DNA of 64,000 bases from VXNF01 sp965116465 (GCA_965116465.1 OZ220687.1:620001-684000); one strand, 5' to 3'; counted from the first letter of the stretch, positions 50,778 through 60,840 are shown. The notes: a model not told the origin generated them from the letters alone. Program-made: numbers and translations.

Positions 50778-52394
50778 ATGCCCACACGCGCCGAGTACGA
50801 GGAGTTGCGGCGGAACTTCCGCCCGGAGGTTCCCGAGCGCTTCAACTACGTCCGCGACGCGCTGCACGACCGGGCGGAAGCCCATCCCGACGACCTGGCT
50901 CTGGTGGCGGTGGAGCCCGACGGGCGGACCGTCGAGCGCTACGACTTCGCCACGATCTCAGCCCGCGTTGCGGCAACCGCCGCGGTGCTCGCCGGGGCAG
51001 GGGTGGGTGCGGGCGACCGGGTGTTCCTGATGCTGCCGCGCATCGTGCAGTGGTACGACGTGCTGCTGGGCTGCCTGCATCTGGGCGCCGTGCCGATGCC
51101 CGCAACGATGCAGTTGAGCGCCCGGGACGTGGCCTACCGAGTGAACCTGGCCGAGGCCACCACGGTGGTGACCGACACCGCCGGGTTGGCCGCCGTCGGC
51201 GCGGCCCTTGTGGACTGTCCCGGAGCGTCCCGACGCCTCCTCGTCGGCGGGTCCTCGCCGGGCTGGATCGACCTCGACGCCGCCGTCGCCGGCGCCGTCA
51301 CCACGCTCCCGGTCCACGACACCGCCGCGGACGATCCGATGCTCGTCTACTTCACCTCGGGCACCGAGTCGCTCCCCAAGATGGTGCTGCACACGCACGC
51401 CTCCTACGGCATCGGCCACGACGTCACCGCCAGGCTCTGGCAGGACCTGCGCGCCGACGACGTGCACTGGACCGTGTCGGACACCGGCTGGGGCAAGGCG
51501 GCCTGGGGCAAGCTGTTCGGGCAGTGGCGCATCGGCGCGGCGGTGCTGATGTGGAATGTCGTCGGCAGGCCCGACCTCGACCGGATGTTGCGCATCATCG
51601 GCGAGCAGAGGGTCAGCACGTTCTGCGTACCGCCGACGCTGTACCGGGCCTTCGCCCAGATGGATCTGCGGGCCTACGACTTCTCGAGCCTGCGGCACTG
51701 CACGTCCGCTGGCGAGCCGCTCAACCCCGAGGTCATCAACGTGTGGCAGGAGGCCACCGGGACGGTGATCCACGACGGCTACGGCCAGACCGAGACGGTG
51801 GCCGTCGTGGCGAACCTTCCCGGCATACCGGTGCGGGCCGGTTCGATGGGCCTCGCGCTGCCCGGCTTCGACGTGGCGGTCATCGACGACACCGGGGCGG
51901 AGGTGCCCGACGGCCGCGAGGGCGACATCGCCGTGCGGACCGAGCCGCACCGCCCCGTCGGCTTGTTCAAGGAGTACTGGCGCGACCCCGAACGCAACGC
52001 CGAGGCCCACCGCGACGGCTGGTACGTGACCGGCGACCGGGGCGTCCGCGACGCCGACGGCTACTTCTGGTTCGTCGGACGCGCCGATGACGTCATCCTC
52101 TCCTCCGCCTACCGCATCGGCCCGTTCGAGGTGGAGTCGGCGCTGCTGGAGCATCCCGCCGTGGCCGAGGCCGCGGTCGTGGGCGTCCCCGACGAGATCC
52201 GCGGCCAGATCGTGAAGGCGTACGTGGTGCTCGCCGAGGGCCACGAACCGGGAGACGGACTGGTCACCGAACTGCAGGACCACGTCAAGGCCACCACCGC
52301 GCCCTACAAGTACCCCCGCCGCATCGAGTTCGTCACCGAACTGCCCAAGACCGTCTCCGGCAAGATCCGCCGCCTCGAACTCCGCGACCGCTGA
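50778..52394 (+). CDS. Medium-chain-type acyl-CoA synthetase (AMP-forming)
   Basis: 538 residues. FTSGTESLPKMVLHTHASY (P-loop), HDGYGQTETVAVVANLP, VTGDRGVRDADGYFWFVGRADDVILSSAYRIGPFEVE, and the Lys in TVSGKIRRLEL. The last segments resemble ACSM/benzoate-type ligases. Produces the CoA thioester used by the dehydrogenase just upstream. Confidence 0.93.
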   Translation: MPTRAEYEELRRNFRPEVPERFNYVRDALHDRAEAHPDDLALVAVEPDGRTVERYDFATISARVAATAAVLAGAGVGAGDRVFLMLPRIVQWYDVLLGCLHLGAVPMPATMQLSARDVAYRVNLAEATTVVTDTAGLAAVGAALVDCPGASRRLLVGGSSPGWIDLDAAVAGAVTTLPVHDTAADDPMLVYFTSGTESLPKMVLHTHASYGIGHDVTARLWQDLRADDVHWTVSDTGWGKAAWGKLFGQWRIGAAVLMWNVVGRPDLDRMLRIIGEQRVSTFCVPPTLYRAFAQMDLRAYDFSSLRHCTSAGEPLNPEVINVWQEATGTVIHDGYGQTETVAVVANLPGIPVRAGSMGLALPGFDVAVIDDTGAEVPDGREGDIAVRTEPHRPVGLFKEYWRDPERNAEAHRDGWYVTGDRGVRDADGYFWFVGRADDVILSSAYRIGPFEVESALLEHPAVAEAAVVGVPDEIRGQIVKAYVVLAEGHEPGDGLVTELQDHVKATTAPYKYPRRIEFVTELPKTVSGKIRRLELRDR

Positions 52395-52566
52395 CCGACC
52401 CGCCCATCGATCGAAGCGGGAGCCGCCGCCAACTTCGCGGCCGATCTGCACCAGCCGAGACGGCCGGGGACGTGCCCTGGCTGATTACGTGGACGGTACG
52501 GCCCGCTGATATGAGTTTTTTTTATAGTGCTCGTTCTAGTTGAGTCTGTCGTCATGATAGACGCGC

Positions 52567-53004
52567 GTGTCGATGTCGAGGGAGGGTCGGACAGTGATTT
52601 GTAGAGTCACGTCGGTGGAGGTCACCCCGATCGGCGGCGGCAGTTTCTCGGTGAATTCGACGGATGGTTCGGCGACATTCTCACCGAATCCGGGTTGCGT
52701 CGGCGGCGCCGGCGGCGACACCGTCCACGGCGATGTCGGCGACGACACCCTGCGGGGCAACAGTCAGAACGACACCCTCCGGGGCGGACCCGGAAACGAC
52801 ACCCTCCGCGGCGGCGGCCACAACGACCACCTCCACGGCAACAGCGGCGACGACACCCTCAACGGGAACAGCGGAAACGACCACCTCTGGGGCGGCCCCG
52901 ACACCGACACCCTCAACGGCGGAAACGGCACCAACTACCTCAACGGCGGCACCGGTACCGACACATGCACACAAGGCGAAACCAACGCCCAATGCGCGAA
53001 CTAG
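52567..53004 (+). CDS. Small RTX (hemolysin-type Ca2+-binding repeat) protein
   Basis: 145 residues from GTG at 52567 (ATG two codons later possible). No signal peptide. From residue about 50 it is nearly all glycine/aspartate nonapeptides (GDDTLRGNS, NDTLRGGPG, NDTLRGGGH, NDHLHGNSG, DDTLNGNSG...) that form a Ca2+-bound parallel beta roll, ending with a Cys pair (DTCTQGETNAQC). Begins a low-GC three-gene patch. An A/T run (TTTTTTTTATAG at 52516) upstream may belong to its promoter. The absence of a signal suggests type I secretion or a fragment. Confidence 0.75.
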   Translation: MSMSREGRTVICRVTSVEVTPIGGGSFSVNSTDGSATFSPNPGCVGGAGGDTVHGDVGDDTLRGNSQNDTLRGGPGNDTLRGGGHNDHLHGNSGDDTLNGNSGNDHLWGGPDTDTLNGGNGTNYLNGGTGTDTCTQGETNAQCAN

Positions 53005-53585
53005 AGCTACCTGCGTCGGACAAAGAAAGCACTACCCAGAGAGAACCAAGCCGACAACGAGCACCCGGCGAACGCATGATAATCGCCGGATTCATCATAG
53101 CGATCATTGCATCCAGTGCTATGATAATCGGAGTTGTTGATCCGCCAGAATTCCCTTCCCCGATCGAGTTGATATTGAACTTGCTCTCCGTTTTGGGGCT
53201 GTTCGCACCTCTCATCATCTGCGGATGGGGCCTTCGACACCGCAAGCAACAGACACGGCGTACCCGGATTCTTGGCCATATTGGAGTTTTTCTCCCTTAC
53301 ATTGCTGGGATCGCGATGGGGGCGTATCTCTACGCTGACTTGATTAGAGGTCTCGACTTCGGGTACCGACTACCAGAAATCAGCCATCCACCGCACGAGA
53401 ATCAGGTGAACAAGCTTGAGAGCGTCTACTTTCTTGGACCAATCAGAACCGTCGCAAGTTCACTCATCGCGACGCAACTCACCCAGACCACCGCTCCGCA
53501 TTACACACTGAGAACGCCAGATAACCGAACCCCGCCTTCCCCACAAAACGCGGAGAACCATGATGCTCAAGAACACAACTCATGA
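52992..53585 (+). CDS. Hypothetical membrane protein, paralogue of the next gene
   Basis: 197 residues starting inside the RTX gene (13-base overlap). A Gln/Arg-rich N-terminus, then membrane segments MIIAGFIIAIIASSAMIIGVV, IELILNLLSVLGLFAPLIICGWGLRHRK and RTRILGHIGVFLPYIAGIAMG, then a soluble tail. The layout (IAGF helix, GWGLR-basic loop, GxxLPxIAxxxG helix) matches the next gene. Base composition is far poorer in GC than elsewhere in the window, suggesting transfer. Function unknown. Confidence 0.6.
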   Translation: MRELELPASDKESTTQREPSRQRAPGERMIIAGFIIAIIASSAMIIGVVDPPEFPSPIELILNLLSVLGLFAPLIICGWGLRHRKQQTRRTRILGHIGVFLPYIAGIAMGAYLYADLIRGLDFGYRLPEISHPPHENQVNKLESVYFLGPIRTVASSLIATQLTQTTAPHYTLRTPDNRTPPSPQNAENHDAQEHNS

Positions 53586-53967
53586 TCGTCCCCGGTCCCG
53601 TCGAGGGAACCCTCACGCAATTGCTGGATTCGTCTTGTCACTCGTCGTGTCAGCACCATGGGTATATCTCTTAGTCGACACATTGATGGCGCCAGCTATT
53701 ACCAATCCGACGGGTTTCAATCGTCGGACTATTGCTGTTAGTGAATCGTTTCTGGATGAAGAATTTGTCCAGTATCTCATTCTCATCATGTGGGGAGTGT
53801 CGATCTACTTCTGTTGGCGTGGACTCGTAAGGGTCCGTGAACAGAGAAGGGCTGGAAGAGAGGCCAAGAAGCGGTACCGCGTCCTAGCCATATGCGGGAT
53901 GGTTCTACCCCTCATCGCTCTCACGGCGGGGGTTATTGTCTATCTCGCTCGAGTCGACCTCCTCTAA
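53560..53967 (+). CDS. Hypothetical membrane protein
   Basis: 135 residues, start overlapping the previous gene by 26 bases, with GGAG before ATGATG. Membrane segments AIAGFVLSLVVSAPWVYLLV, FVQYLILIMWGVSIYFCWRG, a basic loop RVREQRRAGREAKKRYR, and VLAICGMVLPLIALTAGVIV. Related in layout to the gene at 52992. Segment 53701-53760 is only 27/60 G+C by direct count. Function unknown. Confidence 0.62.
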   Translation: MMLKNTTHDRPRSRRGNPHAIAGFVLSLVVSAPWVYLLVDTLMAPAITNPTGFNRRTIAVSESFLDEEFVQYLILIMWGVSIYFCWRGLVRVREQRRAGREAKKRYRVLAICGMVLPLIALTAGVIVYLARVDLL

Positions 53968-54008
53968 ACGGATCAGGCGTTACCGGCGGTGCGGTTGATG
54001 ACGCGAGT

Positions 54009-55316
54009 TCAGTCGAGGGCGTCGAGCGGCGGGAAGCGGCTGCGGGGGCCGGCCTGGGCCCAGTCCATGTGGTTGCGGACGTACTCGTTGGCGGCATCAC
54101 GCACCGGGTCGTAGTCCCAGGACTGGAGAGCGCCGACACTGGTGGCCTCGTGCAGCACGCGGCGGGCGCGCTGGGAGGCCAGCACCGCCTCCCTGATCGC
54201 GGCGCCGTCCCAGCGCTCGGCCGCCTCGGCGGCGAAACCCGCCGCCAGGGCGGCGTGGGCGGGATCGCCGGCCAGGTTGGTGCGTTCCAGCGGGTCGGCC
54301 TCCACGTCGTACAGCAGCGGCGGATCGGTCTCACAGGCGATGTACTTGTGGGGGCCGCGGCGGATCATGAACATGGGGTGCGAGGTCATCTCGGCCGTGT
54401 ACTCGCCGATGGTCTCGTCGACGGGGTCATCCCCGCCGGTGGCGCTGGGCCAGAGGCTGCGTCCCGCCGGCGGCGCGGCCGGCACGACCTCCGAGGAGGA
54501 TCCGGCGATGTCCAGCAGGGTCGGGAAGAGGTCCAGCAGCGAGCAGGCGTTGCCGACGCTGCGGTTGGCCACCTCCGGGCCCGCCACCACAAGTGGTACC
54601 CGCGCCGACCGCTCGTAGAAGCACATCTTGAACCAGGTGCCCCGGTCGCCGAGCAAGTCACCGTGGTCGCTGGTGGCGATGACCACGGTGCGGTCCAACT
54701 CGCCCACCTCCGCCAGCGCCCCGACGAGCCGCCCCAGCCACGAGTCGAAGTAGCTGGTGTTGGCGTAGTAGCCGTGGCGCGCGTTGCGGCACTGCTCCTC
54801 GCTGTAGCCCACGCTGTCGGCCTGGATGCCACTGCGGATCCGCCGGATGTGGGGCTCCGGCACCGTCGGCGGTGCCTCGGGCAGGTCGATGGCGTCGTGG
54901 TCGTAGAGGTTCCACCACTCCGGGCGGGCCACGTACGGGTCGTGAGGGTGGATGAACGACGCCACCAGCAGGAAGGGTCGCCCGTCGCCGTGGCGCGCCA
55001 GGTCGTAGACGTGCCGCACGGCCGCGTTGCCGACCTCGGTGTCGTAGTCGATCTGGTAGGTGGCCAGCGCCTTCCCGGCCTCGGACAGGCTGTCCATGTT
55101 GTGGTACCACTTGCCGATCCGCTCGCCGGCGGCGTCCCAGTTGGGAGTCCAGGCGAAATCGGCGGGATAGATGTCGGTGGTGGGGCGCTCCTCGAAGCCG
55201 TGCAGCTGGTCGGGCCCCACGAAGTGCATCTTCCCCGAGAGCACGGTGCGGTAGCCGGCGAGGCGGAGGTGGTGCACGAATGTGGGCACCGAGGCCGGGA
55301 ACTCCGCGGCGGGGCG
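54009..55316 (-). pseudogene. Choline-sulfatase-like protein lacking its catalytic N-terminus
   Basis: About 435 residues match the BetC-type sulfatase body: AAEFPASVPTFVHHLRLAGYRT, LSGKMHFVGPDQLHGFEERPTTDIYPADF, FIHPHDPYVARPEWW, and ATSDHGDLLGDRGTWFKM. Homology starts at AAEF near 55310. The normal first 80 or so residues, with the metal Asp and the CxPSR formylglycine motif, are missing. The open frame continues upstream only through the promoter of the divergent amidase gene and shows no sulfatase sequence. Without the formylglycine it cannot be an active sulfatase. Confidence 0.82.
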
Positions 55317-55356
55317 TCGTAGGTTACGGGCAGCGACGTCTCGCCGAGGAGGCACC

Positions 55357-56886
55357 ATGGGGGTACCGGTTCCGAGCACCGACGAGTTGGGGGCCATCGC
55401 CGAGAGCTTCGGGCTGTCGCCGAGCGAGGCCGACTTGGCCACCTACCGGGAACTCGTGGCGGGGTCACTGGCCGCCTACGACGACGTGGAGGACCTCTAC
55501 CGGCAGCAGGCGCCGGTGGTGCCCGAGCGCAGCTCCTGGCAGCCCGAGCCCGCCGACAACCCCCTGGGTGCGTGGTACCGGCGCTGTGCCGTGCGCGAGC
55601 GCGACGAGGGCCTCCTGGCGGGCAAGCAGGTCGCCATCAAGGACAACGTCGACGTGGCGGGCGTGCCGATGATGAACGGCTCGGCGACCCTGGAGGGGTT
55701 CGTGCCCCGCAGCGACGCCAGCGTGGTACGGCGCATCCTGGAGGCGGGCGGCGAGATCGCCGGCAAGGCGGTCTGCGAGGACCTGTGCTTCTCCGGCGGC
55801 AGCCACACCGCCGCCACCGGCCCCGTGCGCAACCCCTGGGATCCAACCCGTTCCGCCGGCGGATCGTCGTGCGGCAGCGCCGTGCTGGTGGCCACCGGCG
55901 AGGTGGACATGGCCATCGCCGGCGACCAGGGGGGCTCGGTGCGGATGCCGGCCGGCTGGTCGGGCATCGTCGGGATCAAAGCCAGCTACGGCCTCGTGCC
56001 CTATACGGGGGCCTTCCCCATCGAGTACACGCTCGACCATCTCGGGCCGGTCGCTCGCACCGTCGATGACGTGGCGCTGCTGCTGACGGCCATTGCCGGA
56101 CCCGACGGGGTGGACCAGCGCCAATTGTCGGCACCGTCGGGGGTGGACTACACCGCGGGGCTCGAGCGCGAGCCGGCGAGCCTGCGCATCGGCGTGGTGA
56201 GCGAGGGTTTCGGCCACTCGATCAGCGACGCGGCGGTGGACGACACGGTGCGCGGCGCCCTGGCGCGCCTGGAGGCGGCCGGCGCCGAGGTGGCGGAGAT
56301 GTCTCTTCCCGAGCACGCCTGGGCGCCGGCGGTCTGGAGCGTGATCGCAACCGAGGGAGGAGCCTGGCAGATGCTGCGCGGCAACGGCTACGGCCTGAAC
56401 CACCGCGGCCGGTACAACCCCGAGATCATGGAGGCCTTCGCGGCGGGTTGGCGACGCCACGGCGACGAGGTCTCCCACTCCGTCAAGTACGTGGCCCTCT
56501 TCGGGCAGTACATGCTGAACCTCCACGGAGGGTCCTCCTACGCCAAGGCGCAGAACCTGCGTCCGCTGGTCAATCAGGCGTACGACAGGGCTCTGGAGAG
56601 CTGCGATGTGCTCTGCTACCCGACGCTTCCGATGATGCCCACCGCCTTGCCCCCCGAGGACTGCTCGATCGCCGACTACGTGGCGAGGGCGCTGGAGATG
56701 GTGCCCAACACCCTGCCGTGCTCGGTCACCGGGCACCCGGTCGTCAACGTGCCGGCGGGCCTCAGCGACGGGCTGCCGGTGGGGATGAGCTTCGTGGCCC
56801 GCTGCTGGGACGAGACGACCGCCCTGGCGGCGGCGAAGACCTACGAGTCGCTGGTGGGAGGGTTTCCCACCCCGCCGGGCTACTGA
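55357..56886 (+). CDS. Amidase-signature family hydrolase
   Basis: 509 residues from ATG at 55357 with GAGGAGG upstream. Catalytic Lys in VAIKDNVDVAGVPMMNGS, then GGSSCGSAVLVATGEVDMA (cis-Ser) and GDQGGSVRMPAGWSGIVG (nucleophile Ser): the full Ser-cisSer-Lys triad. Hydrolyses an amide of unknown identity. Upstream of the molybdenum hydroxylase operon with 180 bases between. Confidence 0.93.
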   Translation: MGVPVPSTDELGAIAESFGLSPSEADLATYRELVAGSLAAYDDVEDLYRQQAPVVPERSSWQPEPADNPLGAWYRRCAVRERDEGLLAGKQVAIKDNVDVAGVPMMNGSATLEGFVPRSDASVVRRILEAGGEIAGKAVCEDLCFSGGSHTAATGPVRNPWDPTRSAGGSSCGSAVLVATGEVDMAIAGDQGGSVRMPAGWSGIVGIKASYGLVPYTGAFPIEYTLDHLGPVARTVDDVALLLTAIAGPDGVDQRQLSAPSGVDYTAGLEREPASLRIGVVSEGFGHSISDAAVDDTVRGALARLEAAGAEVAEMSLPEHAWAPAVWSVIATEGGAWQMLRGNGYGLNHRGRYNPEIMEAFAAGWRRHGDEVSHSVKYVALFGQYMLNLHGGSSYAKAQNLRPLVNQAYDRALESCDVLCYPTLPMMPTALPPEDCSIADYVARALEMVPNTLPCSVTGHPVVNVPAGLSDGLPVGMSFVARCWDETTALAAAKTYESLVGGFPTPPGY

Positions 56887-57066
56887 GACCGACGCCGATG
56901 GGAGCACCCTCGCGGTGCGGGACGACGGCCAAGGCCTCCCCGAGGGGTTTGAACGACACGCGATCCGCCGTGGCGAGCACAGCTGGGGTCTCACATCGCT
57001 TCCCCCGTCGTGGCGCTGGTCTCCCCTAGGAACTACGTTCCGCATCAGCATCCCCGAGGAGGACTC

Positions 57067-57939
57067 ATGAAGTCGCCACCTTTCGAGTATCACCGGGCGG
57101 GGTCGGGCGCCGAGGCCGCCGCGCTGCTGGGTGAGTTGGGGTTCGACGCGCGGATCCTGGCAGGGGGTCAGAGTCTGATCCCACTGATGAACCTGCGGCT
57201 CGCCGCGCCCGCCCATCTCGTGGACATCACACGGGCGCCGGATCTGGCCGGCGTCGGCACCAACGGCCGCGGTCTGCACGTCGGTGCAGGGGCGCGCCAG
57301 CGGACCGTGGAGTTGCATGCCGACACCTTGGCGACCGCCCCGGTGCTGGCCGATGCGATTTCGAACGCGGGCCAGGTGCCGGTGCGCCATCAGGGCACGG
57401 TGGTGGGCAGCATCGCCCATGCGGATCCGAGCGCGGAGATGCCCGCCGCGTTCAAGGCCCAGGGCGGGACGGTCACCGCCCAGGGCGCCGGCGGGAGCCG
57501 CGAGATCGCCTCGGAGGACTTCTTCCAGGGGTACTTCACGACGGCCCTGGAGGAAGGCGAGTTGGTCACCGGCGTGACGGTGGACGCCTGGCCCGCCGGC
57601 ACCGGGCACGCGTTCCTGGAATTCAGCGTCACCGCGGAGAGTTGGCCGATCGCCCTGGCCGCGGTCCTGGTACACGTCGACGGCGGCACCATCGATCGGG
57701 CGTCGGTCGTGCTGGGAGGGGTGGCGGAAGTGCCGCTGCGCCGCCCCGAGGCCGAGGCGATCCTGGTGGGCGCCGAGCCGGGCGCGGATGCGTTCGCCGC
57801 TGCCGCGGACGCAGCCGCGGCCGACATCGAGCCGCTGTCGGACTCGTTCGGTTCGGGCGCCTATCGCAAGAAGCTGGCCCGGGTTCTCACCCGGCGGGCA
57901 CTCACAGCGGCCGCCGAGCGGGCAGGAGGTGAGGCATGA
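57067..57939 (+). CDS. FAD-binding (M) subunit of a molybdenum hydroxylase
   Basis: 290 residues. RILAGGQSLIPLMNLRLAAP (FAD pyrophosphate loop) and HQGTVVGSIAHADPSAEMPA are the CoxM/CutM family signatures. Carries electrons from the FeS subunit. GAGGAGG lies upstream. Its stop overlaps the small subunit start by 4 bases. Gene order M-S-L is as in CO-dehydrogenase-like operons. Confidence 0.92.
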   Translation: MKSPPFEYHRAGSGAEAAALLGELGFDARILAGGQSLIPLMNLRLAAPAHLVDITRAPDLAGVGTNGRGLHVGAGARQRTVELHADTLATAPVLADAISNAGQVPVRHQGTVVGSIAHADPSAEMPAAFKAQGGTVTAQGAGGSREIASEDFFQGYFTTALEEGELVTGVTVDAWPAGTGHAFLEFSVTAESWPIALAAVLVHVDGGTIDRASVVLGGVAEVPLRRPEAEAILVGAEPGADAFAAAADAAAADIEPLSDSFGSGAYRKKLARVLTRRALTAAAERAGGEA

Positions 57940-58418
57940 GCACTCACGACATCACGGTGACCATCAACGGCACGGCGACGTCGGCCAGCGTGGAGGCGCG
58001 CCGCAGCCTGGCGGATTTCCTGCGCCACGACCTGGGTCTGGTGGGCACACACATCGGTTGCGAGCAGGGCGCCTGCGGGGCCTGCACGGTGCTGATCGCC
58101 GGCCGTAGCGTGCGCTCGTGCATCATGTTCGCCGTACAGGCCGACGGCGCCGACATCCAGACCATCGAGAGCCTGGCTCCCGGCGCCGAGATGCATCCCC
58201 TCCAGGAGGCGTTCCGCCGCCATCAGGGCCTGCAGTGCGGGTTCTGCACGCCCGGGATGCTGCTGCGGGGCCTGGAACTGATCAACGACAACCCCGACCT
58301 CACCGCCGAAGAGGCACGAGAGGGGATCTCCAGCAACATGTGCCGCTGCACCGGCTACCAGTACATCGTCGACGCGGTGCTCGACGCTGCCGCCGAGATG
58401 CGCGCCGAGGAGGACTGA
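57936..58418 (+). CDS. [2Fe-2S] (S) subunit of a molybdenum hydroxylase
   Basis: 160 residues. Plant-type cluster GCEQGACGACTVL and second cluster CGFCTPGMLLRG...NMCRCTGYQ with all eight Cys. Ends one base before the large subunit. Confidence 0.95.
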   Translation: MSTHDITVTINGTATSASVEARRSLADFLRHDLGLVGTHIGCEQGACGACTVLIAGRSVRSCIMFAVQADGADIQTIESLAPGAEMHPLQEAFRRHQGLQCGFCTPGMLLRGLELINDNPDLTAEEAREGISSNMCRCTGYQYIVDAVLDAAAEMRAEED

Positions 58419-58419
58419 C

Positions 58420-60840
58420 ATGACCATCCCGAAGGTTCGCCAGCACCCCGAGCACCTGGAGTGGGTCGGCAAGTCGATCCCCCGTGTGGAGGACCCGAAG
58501 TTCCTGCGCGGCAAGGGCAACTACATCGACGACTATGACGTGCCGAACATGCTGGAGGTGGCCGTGGCGCGCAGCACCATGGCCCACGCCAAGATCGTGA
58601 GCATCGACACCTCCGCCGCCGAAGCCGTTCCGGGCGTGGTGGCCATCGTCACCAGCGAGAACGTCACCGACCACGTCAACCCCATGCCCGACTTCGGGCC
58701 CTCTCCGGACAAGCACACCTGGTATTGCCTGGCCGTGGACAAGGTCCGCTACATGGGTGAGGGCGTGGCCGTGGTGGCGGCCACCTCCCGGGCGGTCGCC
58801 GAGGACGCCGCCGAGCTCATCGAGGTGGAATACGAACCCCTCGAGCCGCTCACCGACATGCTCGCCGCCCTCGAGGACGACGCACCGCTGATCCACGAGG
58901 CGCTGGAATCCAACGTCCCGTTCCACCGGAAATTCGCGTTCGGCGACGTGGACGGTGACTTCGCCGCGGCCGATGTGATCGTGCGCGACACGCTCTGGTG
59001 GGGCCGTTCGGGCGGCCAGCCCCTGGAGACAGTCGGCGCGGTCGCCGACTACGACGCCGCAACCGGCATGATGACCATCCACGTGAACTCCATGTCGTTC
59101 ACGCACTTCCTGTTCCTGCTTGCCAACACGCTGCGGGTGCCCAGCAACAAGCTGGACCTGCAGCCCCACCCCTCCGGCGGCAGCTTCGGGGCCAAGTTCT
59201 TCGAGGTGAAGACCGGCACCATCGCGGCGATGATGGCCCGCATCACCGGGCGGCCCGTGAAGTTCATGCAGGACCGCCTCGACAACATCGCCAACGGCGA
59301 CCACCACGGCTCGGACCGCTACTACGAGGTTGAGTTGGCGGCCAAGGCCGACGGCACGTTGCTGAGCACCCGCTACAAGGTGGTCGACAACTACGGCGCC
59401 TACATCCAGTTCGGCGTGGGCCAGCACGGCAACTCCCTCGCCCAGGCCGTGGGCCCCTACCGCATGAGCAGCATCGGCTACGACCTCACCGCCGTGCTGA
59501 CCAACAAGTGCCAGCAGGGTGCCTACCGGGGCTTCGGCTCCGAAGTCGGCAACTGGATCCTGGAACGCATGGTGGACCTCATGGCCCGCGAGTTGGACAT
59601 GGATCCCTTCGAGATCCGACGGATGAACTTCATCCAGCCCGACCAGTTCCCCTACTTCATCCCCACCGGCAACGTCTACGACAGCGGCGACTACGAGGCC
59701 GTGCTGAAGAAGACCATGGAGCTCTCCGACTACGAGGGCTGGCGCAAGCGCCAGGCCGAGATGCGCGCCGAGGGCCGCCACATCGGCATCGGCGTGTGCA
59801 CCTGCCAGGAGCGCAGCGTGTTCAGCGCCACCGAGTTCTGGTTCTGGTTCGACGAGCCAGTGGCCGCGCCGGTCACCAGCGCCCCGGAGAGCGTGACGCT
59901 GAAGGTGGACGCCATGGGCGCGGTGACCGCCACGCTGTACTCCAACGCCTCCTGGGGCAACAGCCCCGAGACGATGGTGGCGCAGTTCGTGGCCGAGGAG
60001 CTCGGCGTCAAACCCGAGGACGTCTCGGTGGTCTACGCCGGCTCCAACCAGGGCATGCCCGCCACCGGGCCCGGTGGCAGCCGCTTCACGATCATGGTGG
60101 GCGGCGCGGTGGAGGGGGCCTCCCAGAGCATCCGGGCCAAGGCCGCCAAGATCGCCGCCCACCTGCTGGAGGCCAACGAGGACGACCTCGTCTGGGAGAA
60201 CGGCGGCTTCGCGGTGCGCGGCAGCCCCGACCAGCGCAAGGAACTCGCCGAGATCGCCCTGGCGGCGCACATGTTCAAGCACTCCCTGCCCGAGGAGATC
60301 GAGACCGGTCTCGAGGCCAGCCACGTCCAGGACCATCCCTACACCACCATGCCCAACCCCGAGCGCACAAACCTTGGGGTGTTCTACCCGTTCGTGGGCC
60401 ACGCCAGCCACGTCGTGGTGGTGGAGGTGGACCCCGAGACCGGCCGCGTCGAGTGGCTGGACTACACCGCGGTGCACGACTGCGGCACCGTCGTGAACCC
60501 CCGCTCGGTGGGCGGCCAGGTCATCGGCGGCACCGTGCAGGGACTCGGCAGCACGCTGTACGAGGAGTTCCTGTACGACGAGGACGGCGTGCTCAGAACG
60601 CCGTCGTTCGCCGAGTACCTCATCCCCTCCGCGCTGGACTCGCCGACGCTCAAGGTGGGCCACAACGAGACGCCGTCCCCCTACACCCCCTACGGCATCA
60701 AGGGCGGCGGCGAGGCCGGCCGCATGATGGCCCCCTCGGCCATCTGCGCCGCCATCGACGACGCCCTCGGCATCCGCATCCGCCGCCTGCCCGCCACCCC
60801 CGAACGCATCGTGGAGATGGTCGAGGAGGCCAACGGCTGA
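58420..60840 (+). CDS. Molybdopterin-binding (L) subunit, xanthine-dehydrogenase/CoxL family
   Basis: 806 residues. GKSIPRVEDPKFLRGKGNYIDD at the start, SGGSFGAKFFEVKTGTIAA, the active-site loop QGAYRGFGSEVGNW, and KGGGEAGRMMAPSAI near the end (base Glu). Form I CO dehydrogenase would have AYRCSFR, so this is not a CO oxidiser; oxidation of a heterocycle or aldehyde is more likely (inference). Confidence 0.93.
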   Translation: MTIPKVRQHPEHLEWVGKSIPRVEDPKFLRGKGNYIDDYDVPNMLEVAVARSTMAHAKIVSIDTSAAEAVPGVVAIVTSENVTDHVNPMPDFGPSPDKHTWYCLAVDKVRYMGEGVAVVAATSRAVAEDAAELIEVEYEPLEPLTDMLAALEDDAPLIHEALESNVPFHRKFAFGDVDGDFAAADVIVRDTLWWGRSGGQPLETVGAVADYDAATGMMTIHVNSMSFTHFLFLLANTLRVPSNKLDLQPHPSGGSFGAKFFEVKTGTIAAMMARITGRPVKFMQDRLDNIANGDHHGSDRYYEVELAAKADGTLLSTRYKVVDNYGAYIQFGVGQHGNSLAQAVGPYRMSSIGYDLTAVLTNKCQQGAYRGFGSEVGNWILERMVDLMARELDMDPFEIRRMNFIQPDQFPYFIPTGNVYDSGDYEAVLKKTMELSDYEGWRKRQAEMRAEGRHIGIGVCTCQERSVFSATEFWFWFDEPVAAPVTSAPESVTLKVDAMGAVTATLYSNASWGNSPETMVAQFVAEELGVKPEDVSVVYAGSNQGMPATGPGGSRFTIMVGGAVEGASQSIRAKAAKIAAHLLEANEDDLVWENGGFAVRGSPDQRKELAEIALAAHMFKHSLPEEIETGLEASHVQDHPYTTMPNPERTNLGVFYPFVGHASHVVVVEVDPETGRVEWLDYTAVHDCGTVVNPRSVGGQVIGGTVQGLGSTLYEEFLYDEDGVLRTPSFAEYLIPSALDSPTLKVGHNETPSPYTPYGIKGGGEAGRMMAPSAICAAIDDALGIRIRRLPATPERIVEMVEEANG

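Noticed and set aside
54009..55442. Complete sulfatase starting at the furthest upstream in-frame codon
   Set aside because: The extra N-terminal residues are translated from the amidase promoter and leader and bear no sulfatase motifs.
58420..60840. Aerobic CO dehydrogenase (coxL form I)
   Set aside because: The active-site loop reads AYRGFGSE and lacks the AYRCSFR signature.
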